A stretch of 53,619 nucleotides of DNA from Myxococcales bacterium (GTDB lineage Bacteria > Myxococcota_A > Polyangia > Polyangiales > Polyangiaceae), in the NCBI GenBank assembly GCA_021847645.1, contig JAJZQG010000025.1:1-53619 (forward strand), read 5' to 3'. Below are positions 1 through 7,998 of the stretch, piece after piece. The notes under the pieces are model-generated. The model was given only the letters and a program-made list of their open reading frames with translations. It ran no database searches and had not been told where the DNA came from. The stretch's first letter is position 1, and every line of letters begins with the position of its first letter. The position numbers were made by a program, and so were the translations under genes.

Positions 1-1
1 G

Positions 2-175
2 GGGACGCACGGGTGTCTGACGGTCATCGGGTTCGTGTTCGGAGTCGCCGCAGGGTTCAACTTGTTGTGGAAGGCAGCGCGGCGGATGCGCGAGGAGACC
101 GAGCGGGAAGACTGGGAAGCGCAGCGCAGGAAGCAGGACTGGAACGACCGCGATGGGAACCATGGCGAACACTGA
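2..175 (+). CDS. atpZ: AtpZ-like F0 ATP synthase accessory protein (3' end only)
   Basis: Only the last 57 codons lie in the window. The visible part has a hydrophobic segment ending in GVAAGFNLLWKAARRM, followed by a charged Glu/Arg-rich tail. This Gly-Ala-Ala-Gly-Phe-Asn turn after a transmembrane helix is the typical C-terminal half of AtpZ/AtpI-type small membrane proteins encoded at the head of F0 operons. They are thought to aid c-ring assembly or cation supply. The reading frame runs 20 bases or so into the next gene, atpI, which fits translational coupling. Identification rests on one helix plus context, and the start lies outside the window. Confidence 0.7.
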   Translation, partial: GTHGCLTVIGFVFGVAAGFNLLWKAARRMREETEREDWEAQRRKQDWNDRDGNHGEH

Positions 176-572
176 GCACGACCGGAAGCCGGCGACGAAA
201 GGTCCCGGCGGATCGGACGTGGACGTGGCGCTGATGGCGACCGCGGGGTTCGGGCTGGTGGCGGCGATGACGGCGCTGCTGCTGTTCCATGGACGCGCCG
301 CGTCGGGCGTGCTGGTGGGCGGCGCGATCGCGGTGGCGAACCTGTGGGTGTTCAAGAAGCTGGGGCAGGCGTTCCTGAGCAACTCCGGCTCGACGCGCGC
401 GTTGTGGGGCGTGATCGGGGCGGTGAAGTTCGTGGTGTTGCTGGTCGGCGTGGGGCTGCTGCTGCGCTACGGCGTGGTGGACGCGATTGCGCTCATCGTG
501 GGTTACGGGGCTCTTCCCGTGGGGATCACGGTGTCGTCGTTCCTGACGAGCCGGGGCGGCGAGGGGACGTGA
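153..572 (+). CDS. atpI: ATP synthase subunit I (AtpI-like)
   Basis: A 139-residue membrane protein with about four hydrophobic helices: roughly residues 28-50, 52-70, 88-107 and 109-130. A basic segment (VFKKLGQ) lies between helices 2 and 3. This matches the ATP-synt_I family, which assists F0 assembly, in particular of the c-ring. It overlaps the end of the AtpZ-like gene and lies 19 bases before atpB, so the three look co-transcribed. The ATG at 162 is an alternative start; it has a GGGA four bases upstream, and the start at 153 has no clearly better site. Family assignment is mainly from topology and operon position. Confidence 0.8.
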   Translation: MGTMANTEHDRKPATKGPGGSDVDVALMATAGFGLVAAMTALLLFHGRAASGVLVGGAIAVANLWVFKKLGQAFLSNSGSTRALWGVIGAVKFVVLLVGVGLLLRYGVVDAIALIVGYGALPVGITVSSFLTSRGGEGT

Positions 573-591
573 GAACGGGGTCATAGACGAA

Positions 592-1401
592 ATGCCTGAG
601 CACACGACGTTTCTGACGTACCTGATCTACATGCTTCCGAACGGCGCCGAGCTGGCGAAGAAGTTCGGCCACGGCGTGATCACGAACTCGACGCCGTCCT
701 GGCACTCGTGGGAGCCGCCGATCACGGCGTTGCTGGTGATCCTGCTGGTGGTGATCCTGGGGATGCGGGCGCGGGCCAAGTACGTGCAGCTCGACCAGGC
801 CGTGGTGCCGGAAGACAAGCTGACGCTGCGCACGTTCTTCGAGGCGTTCCTCGGGTACTTCTACCAGATGGCACGCGACGTGATGGGGCCGGCGCGGGCC
901 AAGCGCTACTTCCCGATCATCGGAGCGGCGGCGTGCTTCGTGTTCTTCGGCAACGTCATCGCGCTCATTCCGGGGCTCGGCCCCGCAACCTCGAGCCTCA
1001 ACATCACCCTGGGTTGCTCGCTGCTGGTGTTCGTGCTGTTCAACTTCTACGGCATCAAGGCCAACGGCATCGGCTACCTCAAGCACATGTGCGGCCCCTG
1101 GCTCGGTCCCGCCGGCATCCCGCTCAACATCCTGATCTTCATCGTCGAGGTCATCTCGACGTGCGTTCGGCCCATCACCCTGGCCGTTCGTCTGATGCTC
1201 AACATGGCGGTGGACCACCTGCTCGCAGGCATCTTCCTCGGACTGTTCGCGCTGCTGGTCCCGGTGCCCGTCATGTTCCTGGGCGTCATCGTCATCCTGG
1301 TGCAGACCCTGGTGTTCACGCTGCTGTCGTCGATCTACATCGCGCTGGCCACGGAGCACGAGGAGCACGAAGCGCACGGCGCGCACGAAGCGCATGCGTA
1401 G
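592..1401 (+). CDS. atpB: F0F1 ATP synthase subunit a
   Basis: Subunit a forms the proton (or sodium) half-channels beside the c-ring. The 269-residue protein has the family pattern of about five transmembrane helices. The key stretch VRPITLAVRLMLNM (around residues 195-208) carries the essential stator arginine at the position of Arg210 in E. coli. A conserved Pro/Gly-rich loop (LIPGLGPATSSLN) precedes helix 3. The C-terminus is unusual: the last 17 residues form a Glu/His/Ala tail with five histidines, encoded by imperfect 9-base repeats. The gene follows atpI and precedes atpE with a 135-base gap that holds a hairpin. Confidence 0.97.
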   Translation: MPEHTTFLTYLIYMLPNGAELAKKFGHGVITNSTPSWHSWEPPITALLVILLVVILGMRARAKYVQLDQAVVPEDKLTLRTFFEAFLGYFYQMARDVMGPARAKRYFPIIGAAACFVFFGNVIALIPGLGPATSSLNITLGCSLLVFVLFNFYGIKANGIGYLKHMCGPWLGPAGIPLNILIFIVEVISTCVRPITLAVRLMLNMAVDHLLAGIFLGLFALLVPVPVMFLGVIVILVQTLVFTLLSSIYIALATEHEEHEAHGAHEAHA

Positions 1402-1426
1402 CCGCACGAACGACGTGGAGCACAAG

Positions 1427-1443
1427 CCGCGGCACGGCCGCGG
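1427..1443 (+). promoter_or_regulatory. Hairpin between atpB and atpE
   Basis: CCGCGGC, a three-base ACG loop, and GCCGCGG form a perfect 7-bp all-GC stem 25 bases after the atpB stop. No T-run follows, and atpE lies further downstream with a strong Shine-Dalgarno sequence (AAAGGAG). It is more likely an mRNA processing or stability element, or a partial terminator, than a full stop. That role is inferred. Confidence 0.4.
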
Positions 1444-1536
1444 ACGGTAGGAAACGGACAAGACTCGGAAGATGATCCAGGCGGCGGCTGGGACACCAGA
1501 ACGCCCGTCCGGAATGAATGAAAGGAGCGATGTTGG

Positions 1537-1881
1537 ATGTCGTCGAAGAACAAGCTGGCTCTCGCCGCTGGAACCATTGTCGCGCTGCTCTCCTCCACCG
1601 CGTTCGCGCAGCAGGCGGCAGCTGCCGCCACGAACGCGAATGACGTCTACGCTTGGGCCGCGGCGGCCGCCGGCTTCGCCATCGGCATCGCTGCGCTCGG
1701 TGGCACCACCGGCCAGGGCCGCTCGGTGTCCGCGGCGGTCGAAGGCATCTCGCGCAACCCGGGCGCGGCGCCCCGCATCCAGACCGCGATGATCCTGGGC
1801 CTCGCCATGATCGAGTCGCTCGTGCTGTTCGCGCTCGTCATCGCGATCCTGCTCTGGACCAAGATCACGGTCGGCGCGTAG
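1537..1881 (+). CDS. atpE: F0F1 ATP synthase subunit c with N-terminal signal peptide
   Basis: The ring-forming rotor subunit. The 114-residue protein is longer than the usual 70-80 because of an N-terminal Sec-type signal (residues 1-24, cleavage predicted after Ala-Phe-Ala). The mature hairpin has helix 1 ending in TTGQG, the polar loop EGISRNPGA, and helix 2 with the essential carboxylate Glu93 in [11 protein letters not shown]. Gln60, Glu93 and Ser94 have the spacing (33 residues from Gln to Glu) of three of the sodium ligands in Ilyobacter-type c-rings. The Thr and Tyr positions of that site are Leu and Phe here. The start is supported by AAAGGAG nine bases upstream. No b, delta, alpha, gamma, beta or epsilon genes follow, so F1 and the stator must lie elsewhere. 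Confidence 0.97.
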   Translation: MSSKNKLALAAGTIVALLSSTAFAQQAAAAATNANDVYAWAAAAAGFAIGIAALGGTTGQGRSVSAAVEGISRNPGAAPRIQTAMILGLAMIESLVLFALVIAILLWTKITVGA

Positions 1882-1917
1882 TCGATCGCTTCGATCGCCA
1901 GGCCATCCCACCTCCCA

Positions 1918-1943
1918 GGAAGGGCCCTCCCAAGGGCCCTTCC
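1918..1943 (+). terminator. Terminator hairpin after atpE
   Basis: GGAAGGGCCC and GGGCCCTTCC form a perfect 10-bp stem around a six-base loop, between the convergent atpE and ubiB-like genes. The tract after the stem is pyrimidine-rich but not a pure T-run, as is common in GC-rich genomes. The symmetric stem could serve both strands. Confidence 0.75.
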
Positions 1944-1994
1944 CGTCTCGTCGTTCCATCCCGGCGATCGCCCTGCCCCACCCGCTGCGCGCGG

Positions 1995-3707
1995 TCAGCC
2001 GCGACGCAGGTCGAGCGTGACGTGTCCGACCAGCGCCGCGAGGCCCACGAACAGCAGCGCGAAGCCCAGGTGCACGTACCTGCCCATGGCGAGCAACGTC
2101 GTGCCCGAAACCACGAACGTCACCACGACCAGCCCGGCGAACAGCCGCCGCCCCAGCCGATCGACCGCGGGGCCGAACTCCGGGACCGAGCCCTTCACCG
2201 TGAGCCGGCCCAGGCGCAGATCGTCGAGCACCTCGGTGACCTGCGCGGGCACGTCGTAGGCCACGTTCGACAGCTTCTCGATGCCGCGCCACACGTCCGA
2301 GCCGATTCGCTGCGGCGAGTAGCGCTTGCGCAGCAGCTCCAGGAAGTAGGGCCGCGCCTCGGCGAACACGTCCAGCCCCGGGCTGACCTCCTTGGCAACG
2401 CCTTCGATCGTCATGAGCGCCTTGGCGACCAGCAGGAAGTCGGGCGGCACCTCGATGCCATGGCGCGTGGCGCCCTGGATGATGTCGCGAACCAGCGCGG
2501 ACAGCTCGATGTCCTTGAGCTGCCTGCCGAGCCATCGGTCGGCCAGCACCGCGACATCCGCGCGGTAGGCGCGCATGTCGACCTTGCGCGTGGGCGAGCC
2601 GATCGCGTACATCGCGTCGGCCAGACCGTCGTAGTCCCGCCGCACGGCGGCAACCATCAGGTCCAGGGTCTTGTCGCGCATCTCGGGCGATAGACGTCCG
2701 ACCATGCCCAGGTCGAACATGCCGAAGACCGGCTCGGCCGGCTCACCCATGATCACGATGTTGCCGGGGTGGGGATCGGCGTGGAAAAAGCCGTCCTCCA
2801 TGATCTGCTTGATGACGACGCCGATGGCCTTGTGGGCGATGGCCTCGGCGGAGTAGCCCGCGGCGAGCGCGTCGTAGATCTTCACGCCTTGGAGGAACTC
2901 GAGCGTCAGCACGTTCTTGCTCGAGGCCTCGCGGTAGACCGAAGGGAAGACCACGGACGGGTCGGCGCTGAAGTTCTCGGCGAAGCGCGTGGCGTTGTCG
3001 GCCTCGCCGCGGAAGTCGAGCTCGCTGGAGATGGCGCGATCGAACTGCTCGACGAGCCCGGTGGGCGAGTAGATGCGCGACTCGGGGATGGCGCGTTCGA
3101 CGAGGCGTGCGAGACCGTGCAACAGGTCCAGGTCGCGAGCCACCACGTGCGCGACGCCTGGCCGCTGAACCTTGACGACCACCGGCACCTCGCCGTCGGC
3201 ACGCTTGAGCACGGCGCGATGCACCTGCCCGATGGAGGCCGCGGCGAGCACCTGCGCGTCGAACGACGCGAACACATCCTCGAGCGGTGCGCCGAGCGAT
3301 GACTCCACCTGCTCGCGGATGTCGTCGAAGGCCACGGGCGGAACGTCGTCTTGCAGCTTCTTGAGCTCGCCGACGATGTCCGCGGGGATCACGTCGGCGC
3401 GCGTGGACAGCAGCTGGCCGAGCTTGACGAAGGTGGGACCGAGATCCTGAGCAACCAGGCGGAGCCGCTCGCCGAACGAGATGCGCTGGCGTTCCTCTTC
3501 GCCGCGCGACATCTCCTCGGGAGAGAAGTAGTCGCCGGAGGGAGGCGGAACCGACTCGGAAACGTGAGCGTCGAACTCGTCGCGACGTGCGCGGGGTTTG
3601 CCGCGGTGCAGCCGGGACACGATCTCGCCGAAGCCGTGGCGCACGAGCACCACGTAGATCTCCCGGAGGCGGGACAGGTCGCGGGCTGCGGTCACGATCG
3701 AGAACAT
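1995..3707 (-). CDS. ABC1/UbiB/AarF family kinase-like protein
   Basis: An atypical protein-kinase-like ATPase of the family that includes UbiB (ubiquinone biosynthesis) and COQ8. The 570-residue protein shows the hallmark KxGQ motif (FVKLGQLLSTR, residues 93-103), the Ala-rich nucleotide loop AAASIGQ (155-161), the catalytic lysine in VVVKVQRPG (Lys179), the loop DPHPGN (311-316) and the metal-binding DLGM (332-335). Two hydrophobic C-terminal segments after about residue 515 anchor it in the inner membrane, as in UbiB. It is the last gene of a leftward group after an L,D-transpeptidase gene, and it converges on atpE. A role in isoprenoid quinone metabolism is family knowledge; nothing nearby is a quinone gene. 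Confidence 0.92.
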   Translation of the reverse strand: MFSIVTAARDLSRLREIYVVLVRHGFGEIVSRLHRGKPRARRDEFDAHVSESVPPPSGDYFSPEEMSRGEEERQRISFGERLRLVAQDLGPTFVKLGQLLSTRADVIPADIVGELKKLQDDVPPVAFDDIREQVESSLGAPLEDVFASFDAQVLAAASIGQVHRAVLKRADGEVPVVVKVQRPGVAHVVARDLDLLHGLARLVERAIPESRIYSPTGLVEQFDRAISSELDFRGEADNATRFAENFSADPSVVFPSVYREASSKNVLTLEFLQGVKIYDALAAGYSAEAIAHKAIGVVIKQIMEDGFFHADPHPGNIVIMGEPAEPVFGMFDLGMVGRLSPEMRDKTLDLMVAAVRRDYDGLADAMYAIGSPTRKVDMRAYRADVAVLADRWLGRQLKDIELSALVRDIIQGATRHGIEVPPDFLLVAKALMTIEGVAKEVSPGLDVFAEARPYFLELLRKRYSPQRIGSDVWRGIEKLSNVAYDVPAQVTEVLDDLRLGRLTVKGSVPEFGPAVDRLGRRLFAGLVVVTFVVSGTTLLAMGRYVHLGFALLFVGLAALVGHVTLDLRRG

Positions 3708-3764
3708 GGCATCGGCTCCGAACAGGCGCGTTTGGCGAGGGACGCCCTGCCTGGCGGCAAGAAC

Positions 3765-5033
3765 CTAGCGGACGCGGACCACGGTGGACGGCTCGAGATC
3801 GTCGGGAAGCACGGCGCTCCAGCCGGCCGGCAGATGAGGTGCGGTGAACGAAAAGAGCCACTGGGCATCGCGCGGCGCGAGGTTCACGCAGCCGTGGCTG
3901 CGCACGCGCCCGAAGCCGTTGTGCCAGAACGCCGCGTGCAGGCCCACCGCGTTGTCGAAGTACTGCACGTAGGGGACATCCTCGATCGAGTAGTACTCCG
4001 AAGCGTCGTCGTTCTCGAGGTTGTCCATGGTCGAGGCGACGAGCTTGACCCAGATGCGATGCACGCCGATCGGCGTGGCTGTCGGCGTGCCCTGCCGTCC
4101 GCGCCCCGTCGAGACCAGCGTCGCGAACACGGGACGCTCGCCCTCGTAGGCCACCAGCGTCTGCGACGCGAGGTCCACGTCGATCCAGCGCTCGTGCTCT
4201 CCCACGCCGTCGGGCCGAGGTGCAACGGACGCGCGGGCGACATCCTTGCCGCTGACCCAGCCGTCGTCGTCGATGCGGTAGTAGGTGACCTTGTTGACGA
4301 CGCGGTCTTCCTGCACGTGAATCAGCTGGAAGCGAACCAGGCGCCGGTCGGTGCGCGCCTGCGCCATGGGCTTGGACAGGACGCGAACGTTGTCCGACAC
4401 GACCCAGGTCAGGTCGAGCTTGCCGTCGGCGATGAGCTCGCCGTGGAAGGTGGGCGGACGCACGGGGACGAGATCGCTCATGGCGATCCACATGCCGTGA
4501 CGGGTCAGGCCCCACTCTTGGCCGGCGTACTGGCGCTGTTCGACGATGGCGACGGCAAAGCCGCGCTCGAGGTCCTGATCGGCAGAGCCTTGATCGACCG
4601 AACGCAAGCGCGAGTAGGCCTGGGCTCCGTCGGTGCCGACGAAGTAGTACGAGAAGGGCATGCCGCTGTCGGTGTCGTGGACGACGAGGTCGTCGGCGGC
4701 GACGGGCTGGCTGGCGGAGAACTGAAGGCGATCCTGACAGACCCAAGCGAGCGGGCCGATGTTGACCCACCGGCCGGCGCAGCCGGCGCCGCGAATCATG
4801 CCGAACAGGGGCAGGGCTTCGTGGGGTGCGACCACGCCCCGGCGGGCGGACAGACCGGTGGGCCCGATGAATACCGGGACCTCTTCGGCGGTGGTGACGA
4901 CGCTGGCGGCGTTGCCGGGGATGGGCAGGTCACCCGGCTGAGACCACGGCGGCAGATCGTCGGCACGGCTGGCCGGGGACGCGAACAGCAGGGAAGCGAA
5001 CAGGGCCGCGAAGGGCAACGGATAGGCACGCAT
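3765..5033 (-). CDS. Secreted L,D-transpeptidase (YkuD domain)
   Basis: A 422-residue cell-wall enzyme of the YkuD family, which forms 3-3 peptidoglycan crosslinks or attaches proteins to peptidoglycan. The ATG at 5033 was chosen over upstream codons because a clean Sec signal peptide follows it (MRAYPLPFAALFASLLFASP). After the signal there is an SH3-like segment (about residues 50-105) and a linker. The catalytic domain spans about 285-422 and includes VGLHAAFWHNGFG and the active-site motif SHGCVNL with the nucleophile Cys382. It lies between an FHA protein gene upstream and the UbiB-like gene downstream on the same strand. Subtype and substrate cannot be read from the sequence. Confidence 0.93.
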   Translation of the reverse strand: MRAYPLPFAALFASLLFASPASRADDLPPWSQPGDLPIPGNAASVVTTAEEVPVFIGPTGLSARRGVVAPHEALPLFGMIRGAGCAGRWVNIGPLAWVCQDRLQFSASQPVAADDLVVHDTDSGMPFSYYFVGTDGAQAYSRLRSVDQGSADQDLERGFAVAIVEQRQYAGQEWGLTRHGMWIAMSDLVPVRPPTFHGELIADGKLDLTWVVSDNVRVLSKPMAQARTDRRLVRFQLIHVQEDRVVNKVTYYRIDDDGWVSGKDVARASVAPRPDGVGEHERWIDVDLASQTLVAYEGERPVFATLVSTGRGRQGTPTATPIGVHRIWVKLVASTMDNLENDDASEYYSIEDVPYVQYFDNAVGLHAAFWHNGFGRVRSHGCVNLAPRDAQWLFSFTAPHLPAGWSAVLPDDLEPSTVVRVR

Positions 5034-5121
5034 GGGTGGACGATGCGCTAACCGTAGCTGCGCGCGGGGGCAGGTGCCAACTCGGCGACCGGATGAGGCG
5101 AGAATCGAGGCCTGGGAGGGC

Positions 5122-6123
5122 TCAGCGGAAGGTGAAGCGCAGGTCGTGGTCGCAGATGCGGAACACGTCACCGTCCTGCACGGCCTTGCGGGCGATACGC
5201 TGGCCGTTGTACTCGATGCCGTTGGTGGAGCCCATGTCGACCATGTAGTACTGGCCGTTGAGGAACTCGACCATGGCGTGCTGGCGGGAGACGTTGGGAT
5301 CCTTGATGGTCAGGTCCGAGGACTGCTTGCCGCGGCCGATGACGAAGCGGTCCTTGTTGACCGGATAGGGCTGGCCGCCGTACCAGATGGTGAGCTGGGC
5401 GCCGTAGGGTGCCGGGGCGACCGCGGGCTGCTGGGGGACCGACTGTCGGGCCTGGTAGGCCGGAGGGGCGCCGGGCGGGGGCGAGGGCGGCATGACGGGC
5501 GGCCCGGAGCGCTTGGGATAAGCGGGGGGCGGTGCCATGGGCGCGGCAGCCGGCGGGGGCGGAGGCGGAGGCATGGGCGGCGGGCCAGGCGGGGCCGCTG
5601 CAGGGCCGGGCGTGGGCGGCAGAGGAGGCGCACCGCGCTTGGGGGGCGGCGGAGGCGGGAATCGTCCGGCACCGCCGCCAGGAGGCGGAGGCAGCGCAGC
5701 CCCGCCGCTGGGAGGAACCCCTGGCAAGGGAGGAGGCGGACCTGCGCCCGGGCGTCCGCCGCGCGGGGGAGGCGGCGGGGGCGGGAAGCTGGCGCGCTTG
5801 GGCAGAGGCGGCGGGGGTGCCATGCCGGGGCTCGAGGCGCCGGGCGACGAGGGCAGCGGCGGCGGTCCCGGGGGCGGCGGGGGAGCACCTGGCAGCGGCG
5901 GCGGCGCGGCTGCTCCGGGTGCGGGCGCGCCGGCGGCAGGTTCGGCCCGGCCCGGGAAGGGCGTTCGGGAGCCGTAGCTGCGCTGCCGCGCGTACTGCTT
6001 CATGGATTCGTTGATCAGGTAGTCGATGGAGCATTCGAGCTCGCGAGCCATCTGCTCGAACGTCTCCCACAGGACATCTCTGCATTGAAACGAGCGGGGG
6101 CTCTTCTTGTTCGGATCACTCAT
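5122..6123 (-). CDS. Ribbon-helix-helix-like / poly-proline / FHA domain protein
   Basis: A 333-residue protein with three parts. Residues 10-48 (CRDVLWETFEQMARELEC and on) resemble a ribbon-helix-helix or short helical dimerisation module. Residues 55-235 are an extreme Pro/Gly/Ala linker with runs of up to seven prolines. Residues 240-333 form a forkhead-associated domain with the phosphothreonine-binding residues in FVIGRGK, SRQHAMVEF and MGSTNGIEYNG. FHA domains bind phosphothreonine peptides, so a Ser/Thr kinase partner is likely. The ATG at 6123 sits 81 bases after the stop of the HEAT lipoprotein gene, suggesting one operon. The DNA-binding reading of the N-terminus is tentative. Confidence 0.88.
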   Translation of the reverse strand: MSDPNKKSPRSFQCRDVLWETFEQMARELECSIDYLINESMKQYARQRSYGSRTPFPGRAEPAAGAPAPGAAAPPPLPGAPPPPPGPPPLPSSPGASSPGMAPPPPLPKRASFPPPPPPPRGGRPGAGPPPPLPGVPPSGGAALPPPPGGGAGRFPPPPPPKRGAPPLPPTPGPAAAPPGPPPMPPPPPPPAAAPMAPPPAYPKRSGPPVMPPSPPPGAPPAYQARQSVPQQPAVAPAPYGAQLTIWYGGQPYPVNKDRFVIGRGKQSSDLTIKDPNVSRQHAMVEFLNGQYYMVDMGSTNGIEYNGQRIARKAVQDGDVFRICDHDLRFTFR

Positions 6124-6204
6124 GGATTCGCCTTGATCATCGTATCGCCCAACCGAGTCTGCCCAATCATGCTCGAGCTCGCGACGAGAGGTCGCGCGCC
6201 CATG

Positions 6205-7863
6205 TCACTTGCCCGGCTGCGGAGCGTCGTCTTTCTTCGCCGGCTCCTTGCCTGAATCCTTGGGGAGTTCCTTGCGATCCTGGATGGCGGGGACCACGCA
6301 GAACTTGACGAACTCGCCGACGGTAGAGATGTCTTTCTGCTCTTTCTCGTCGGGCTTGTCCGCCTTGGCAACGTAGCACTTCCACTGGCAGTCGGTCTGC
6401 GTGTCGTCGCACTTGGGAGTGCTCATGGAGTCATTTTCGAAGCCATTGAGGAAGCTCAAGTCGGCCTTGGTCCCGTGCGAATAGAACCAGCCGAGGGCGA
6501 CCGTGCGTTGGGCAACGGTTCCGGCGCGGAAGTACGGTTCGAGCTCGGAGCGGGCCGTCTTGCCGTTCTTCTCGGCCATGTTGGTCTTGGTGCCCATCCA
6601 GTCCGCGTAGCTCAACGCCTCGGTCAGGGCGAAGTTCTCGGCTCGGCCGCCGGGCAGCTTGCTCATGAACTCGGGGATCTGCGTGGTGTCCGACATCTTG
6701 ATGACGTACTGCGCCGCGACCCAGCGCACCTGCCAACGCTTGTTGGAGAAGATGCTGTACAGACGCGAGATGACCTTGTCGCGGGGCATCTCGCCAACAC
6801 GGCGAAACGCCAGATCGCGCACCTTGTCGGGCGTGTCGTCGGCCGCGGCCAGATCCAGCAGGCGCTTGGTGTCGTCGGGGTTGTTCTGGTCGAAGTTGCC
6901 CTCGAGCGCGGCCAGGGCCAGGGACCGCCGGTCCTCGCTGTTGGTAGCCTGCGATGCGTAGTTCAGGCAGAACTCGACGACCGGCCGGCCACCGAGCTTT
7001 TTCATGGCGCCGAAGATCTTCTTGAGCTGCTCGTCCTGGGCGGCGACCAGCTGGTACTTGAGCTGCTCGGGGGTGGGGGCCAGCTTGGCCGCGCGGTTGG
7101 CCTCTTCAACCACGGGCTTGATGCGATCGATGAACTGCTGCGATGCGGTGAAGGTGGCGACCTCGACGATTTTCTTGGAGGCTTCCTCTTTCGTGGCCGC
7201 GTCGCCGTTGTCGGCGATGAGGCGGGCGAGCTCGGCGATCTTGTGCGAGTCGACCGTGATGAGCGGAGGCAGCGGGCGCGCCGCGGCAGCGCCCACGAAG
7301 CGGATCACCTGCTCGACGCCGTACATCTGCGACGCGTTGTCGTAGCGGTGCTCGAAGTCGGCGGCGGGCCACTTGGCGAGCGCGTCCAGCAGTTGCTGCT
7401 TTTGCTGATCGTCGGTGACCAGAACGGCCTTGTCATACGTCAGCAACGCGTACGCTGCGTCCTTGAACGGAATGGAACCATCCGGCGGCAGCGGCTGGCC
7501 GGCTTGGGCCACGGGCGGCGGCTTGCCCATTTCCGCCACGAGCACGGGAACCATTCCGCCGATGATGGCCGTCCGCTCCTCGGGGTTCTTGAGCGATGCG
7601 ATGGCGCTGACCATCGCGGGAATGCCGACACGACGTCCTCCGCGAGGCTTCATGCGCACGAGCGCCAGCGCGGCATCCACCCGCAGCTCCGTGTCGTACT
7701 TGTCATGCGTGATGACAGCGACCAGCTTCTCGGGCCCCCGCTCGGTGCTCTCCCACCGCTCGATGTCGTCCTTGCCGACGCGACATCCGGCGGAACCCAA
7801 GCCGGCGAGCATGATGGCCGCCAGGGTGACAATTCCCCAGCGCGACAGACGGTGTGTTCGCAT
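6205..7863 (-). CDS. HEAT-repeat-like lipoprotein
   Basis: A 552-residue predicted lipoprotein. The start at 7863 was chosen because it opens a type II signal peptide ending in LAGLGSAGC. The rest is rich in paired helices of HEAT/Armadillo character, for example DAALALVRMKP, SLALAALEGNFDQNN, RWVAAQYVIK and VRDLAFRRVGEMP. These suggest a protein-binding solenoid in the periplasm or on the outer membrane. The C-terminus (after about 490) has several cysteines (CDDTQTDCQWKC) and ends in a Lys/Asp/Pro tail. I do not recognise a specific family. It heads the leftward group with the FHA, L,D-transpeptidase and UbiB-like genes. Confidence 0.85.
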   Translation of the reverse strand: MRTHRLSRWGIVTLAAIMLAGLGSAGCRVGKDDIERWESTERGPEKLVAVITHDKYDTELRVDAALALVRMKPRGGRRVGIPAMVSAIASLKNPEERTAIIGGMVPVLVAEMGKPPPVAQAGQPLPPDGSIPFKDAAYALLTYDKAVLVTDDQQKQQLLDALAKWPAADFEHRYDNASQMYGVEQVIRFVGAAAARPLPPLITVDSHKIAELARLIADNGDAATKEEASKKIVEVATFTASQQFIDRIKPVVEEANRAAKLAPTPEQLKYQLVAAQDEQLKKIFGAMKKLGGRPVVEFCLNYASQATNSEDRRSLALAALEGNFDQNNPDDTKRLLDLAAADDTPDKVRDLAFRRVGEMPRDKVISRLYSIFSNKRWQVRWVAAQYVIKMSDTTQIPEFMSKLPGGRAENFALTEALSYADWMGTKTNMAEKNGKTARSELEPYFRAGTVAQRTVALGWFYSHGTKADLSFLNGFENDSMSTPKCDDTQTDCQWKCYVAKADKPDEKEQKDISTVGEFVKFCVVPAIQDRKELPKDSGKEPAKKDDAPQPGK

Positions 7864-7892
7864 CGTATCCCTTGACTCCGACAGGGCCTCGA

Positions 7893-7922
7893 ATGCTACC
7901 CGACATGGCGCGGCAGGCTCAA
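7893..7922 (-). promoter_or_regulatory. Possible sigma-70-type promoter for the HEAT lipoprotein group
   Basis: Read on the minus strand: TTGAGC, an 18-base spacer, then TAGCAT, about 30 bases before the chosen ATG. The -35 keeps TTGA and the -10 keeps TA and the final T. It lies in the divergent gap shared with ftsK. Chance matches are possible. Confidence 0.35.
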
Positions 7923-7998
7923 ACGAATTCCCGCACGGGCGCACCGGCCGGTTTTTTGGCGCAACGCCAGGGGTGGGGCTAGGTTGGCCCCGCGCAGC

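Noticed and set aside
5537..5977. Glycine-rich frame on the plus strand
   Set aside because: It is the reverse complement of the proline linker of the FHA protein (CCN codons read as GGN). No signal peptide or other support.
7870..7893. Rightward TTGACT as -35 for ftsK
   Set aside because: No convincing -10 at 16-18 bases; the downstream bases are CTACCC. Not enough to call.
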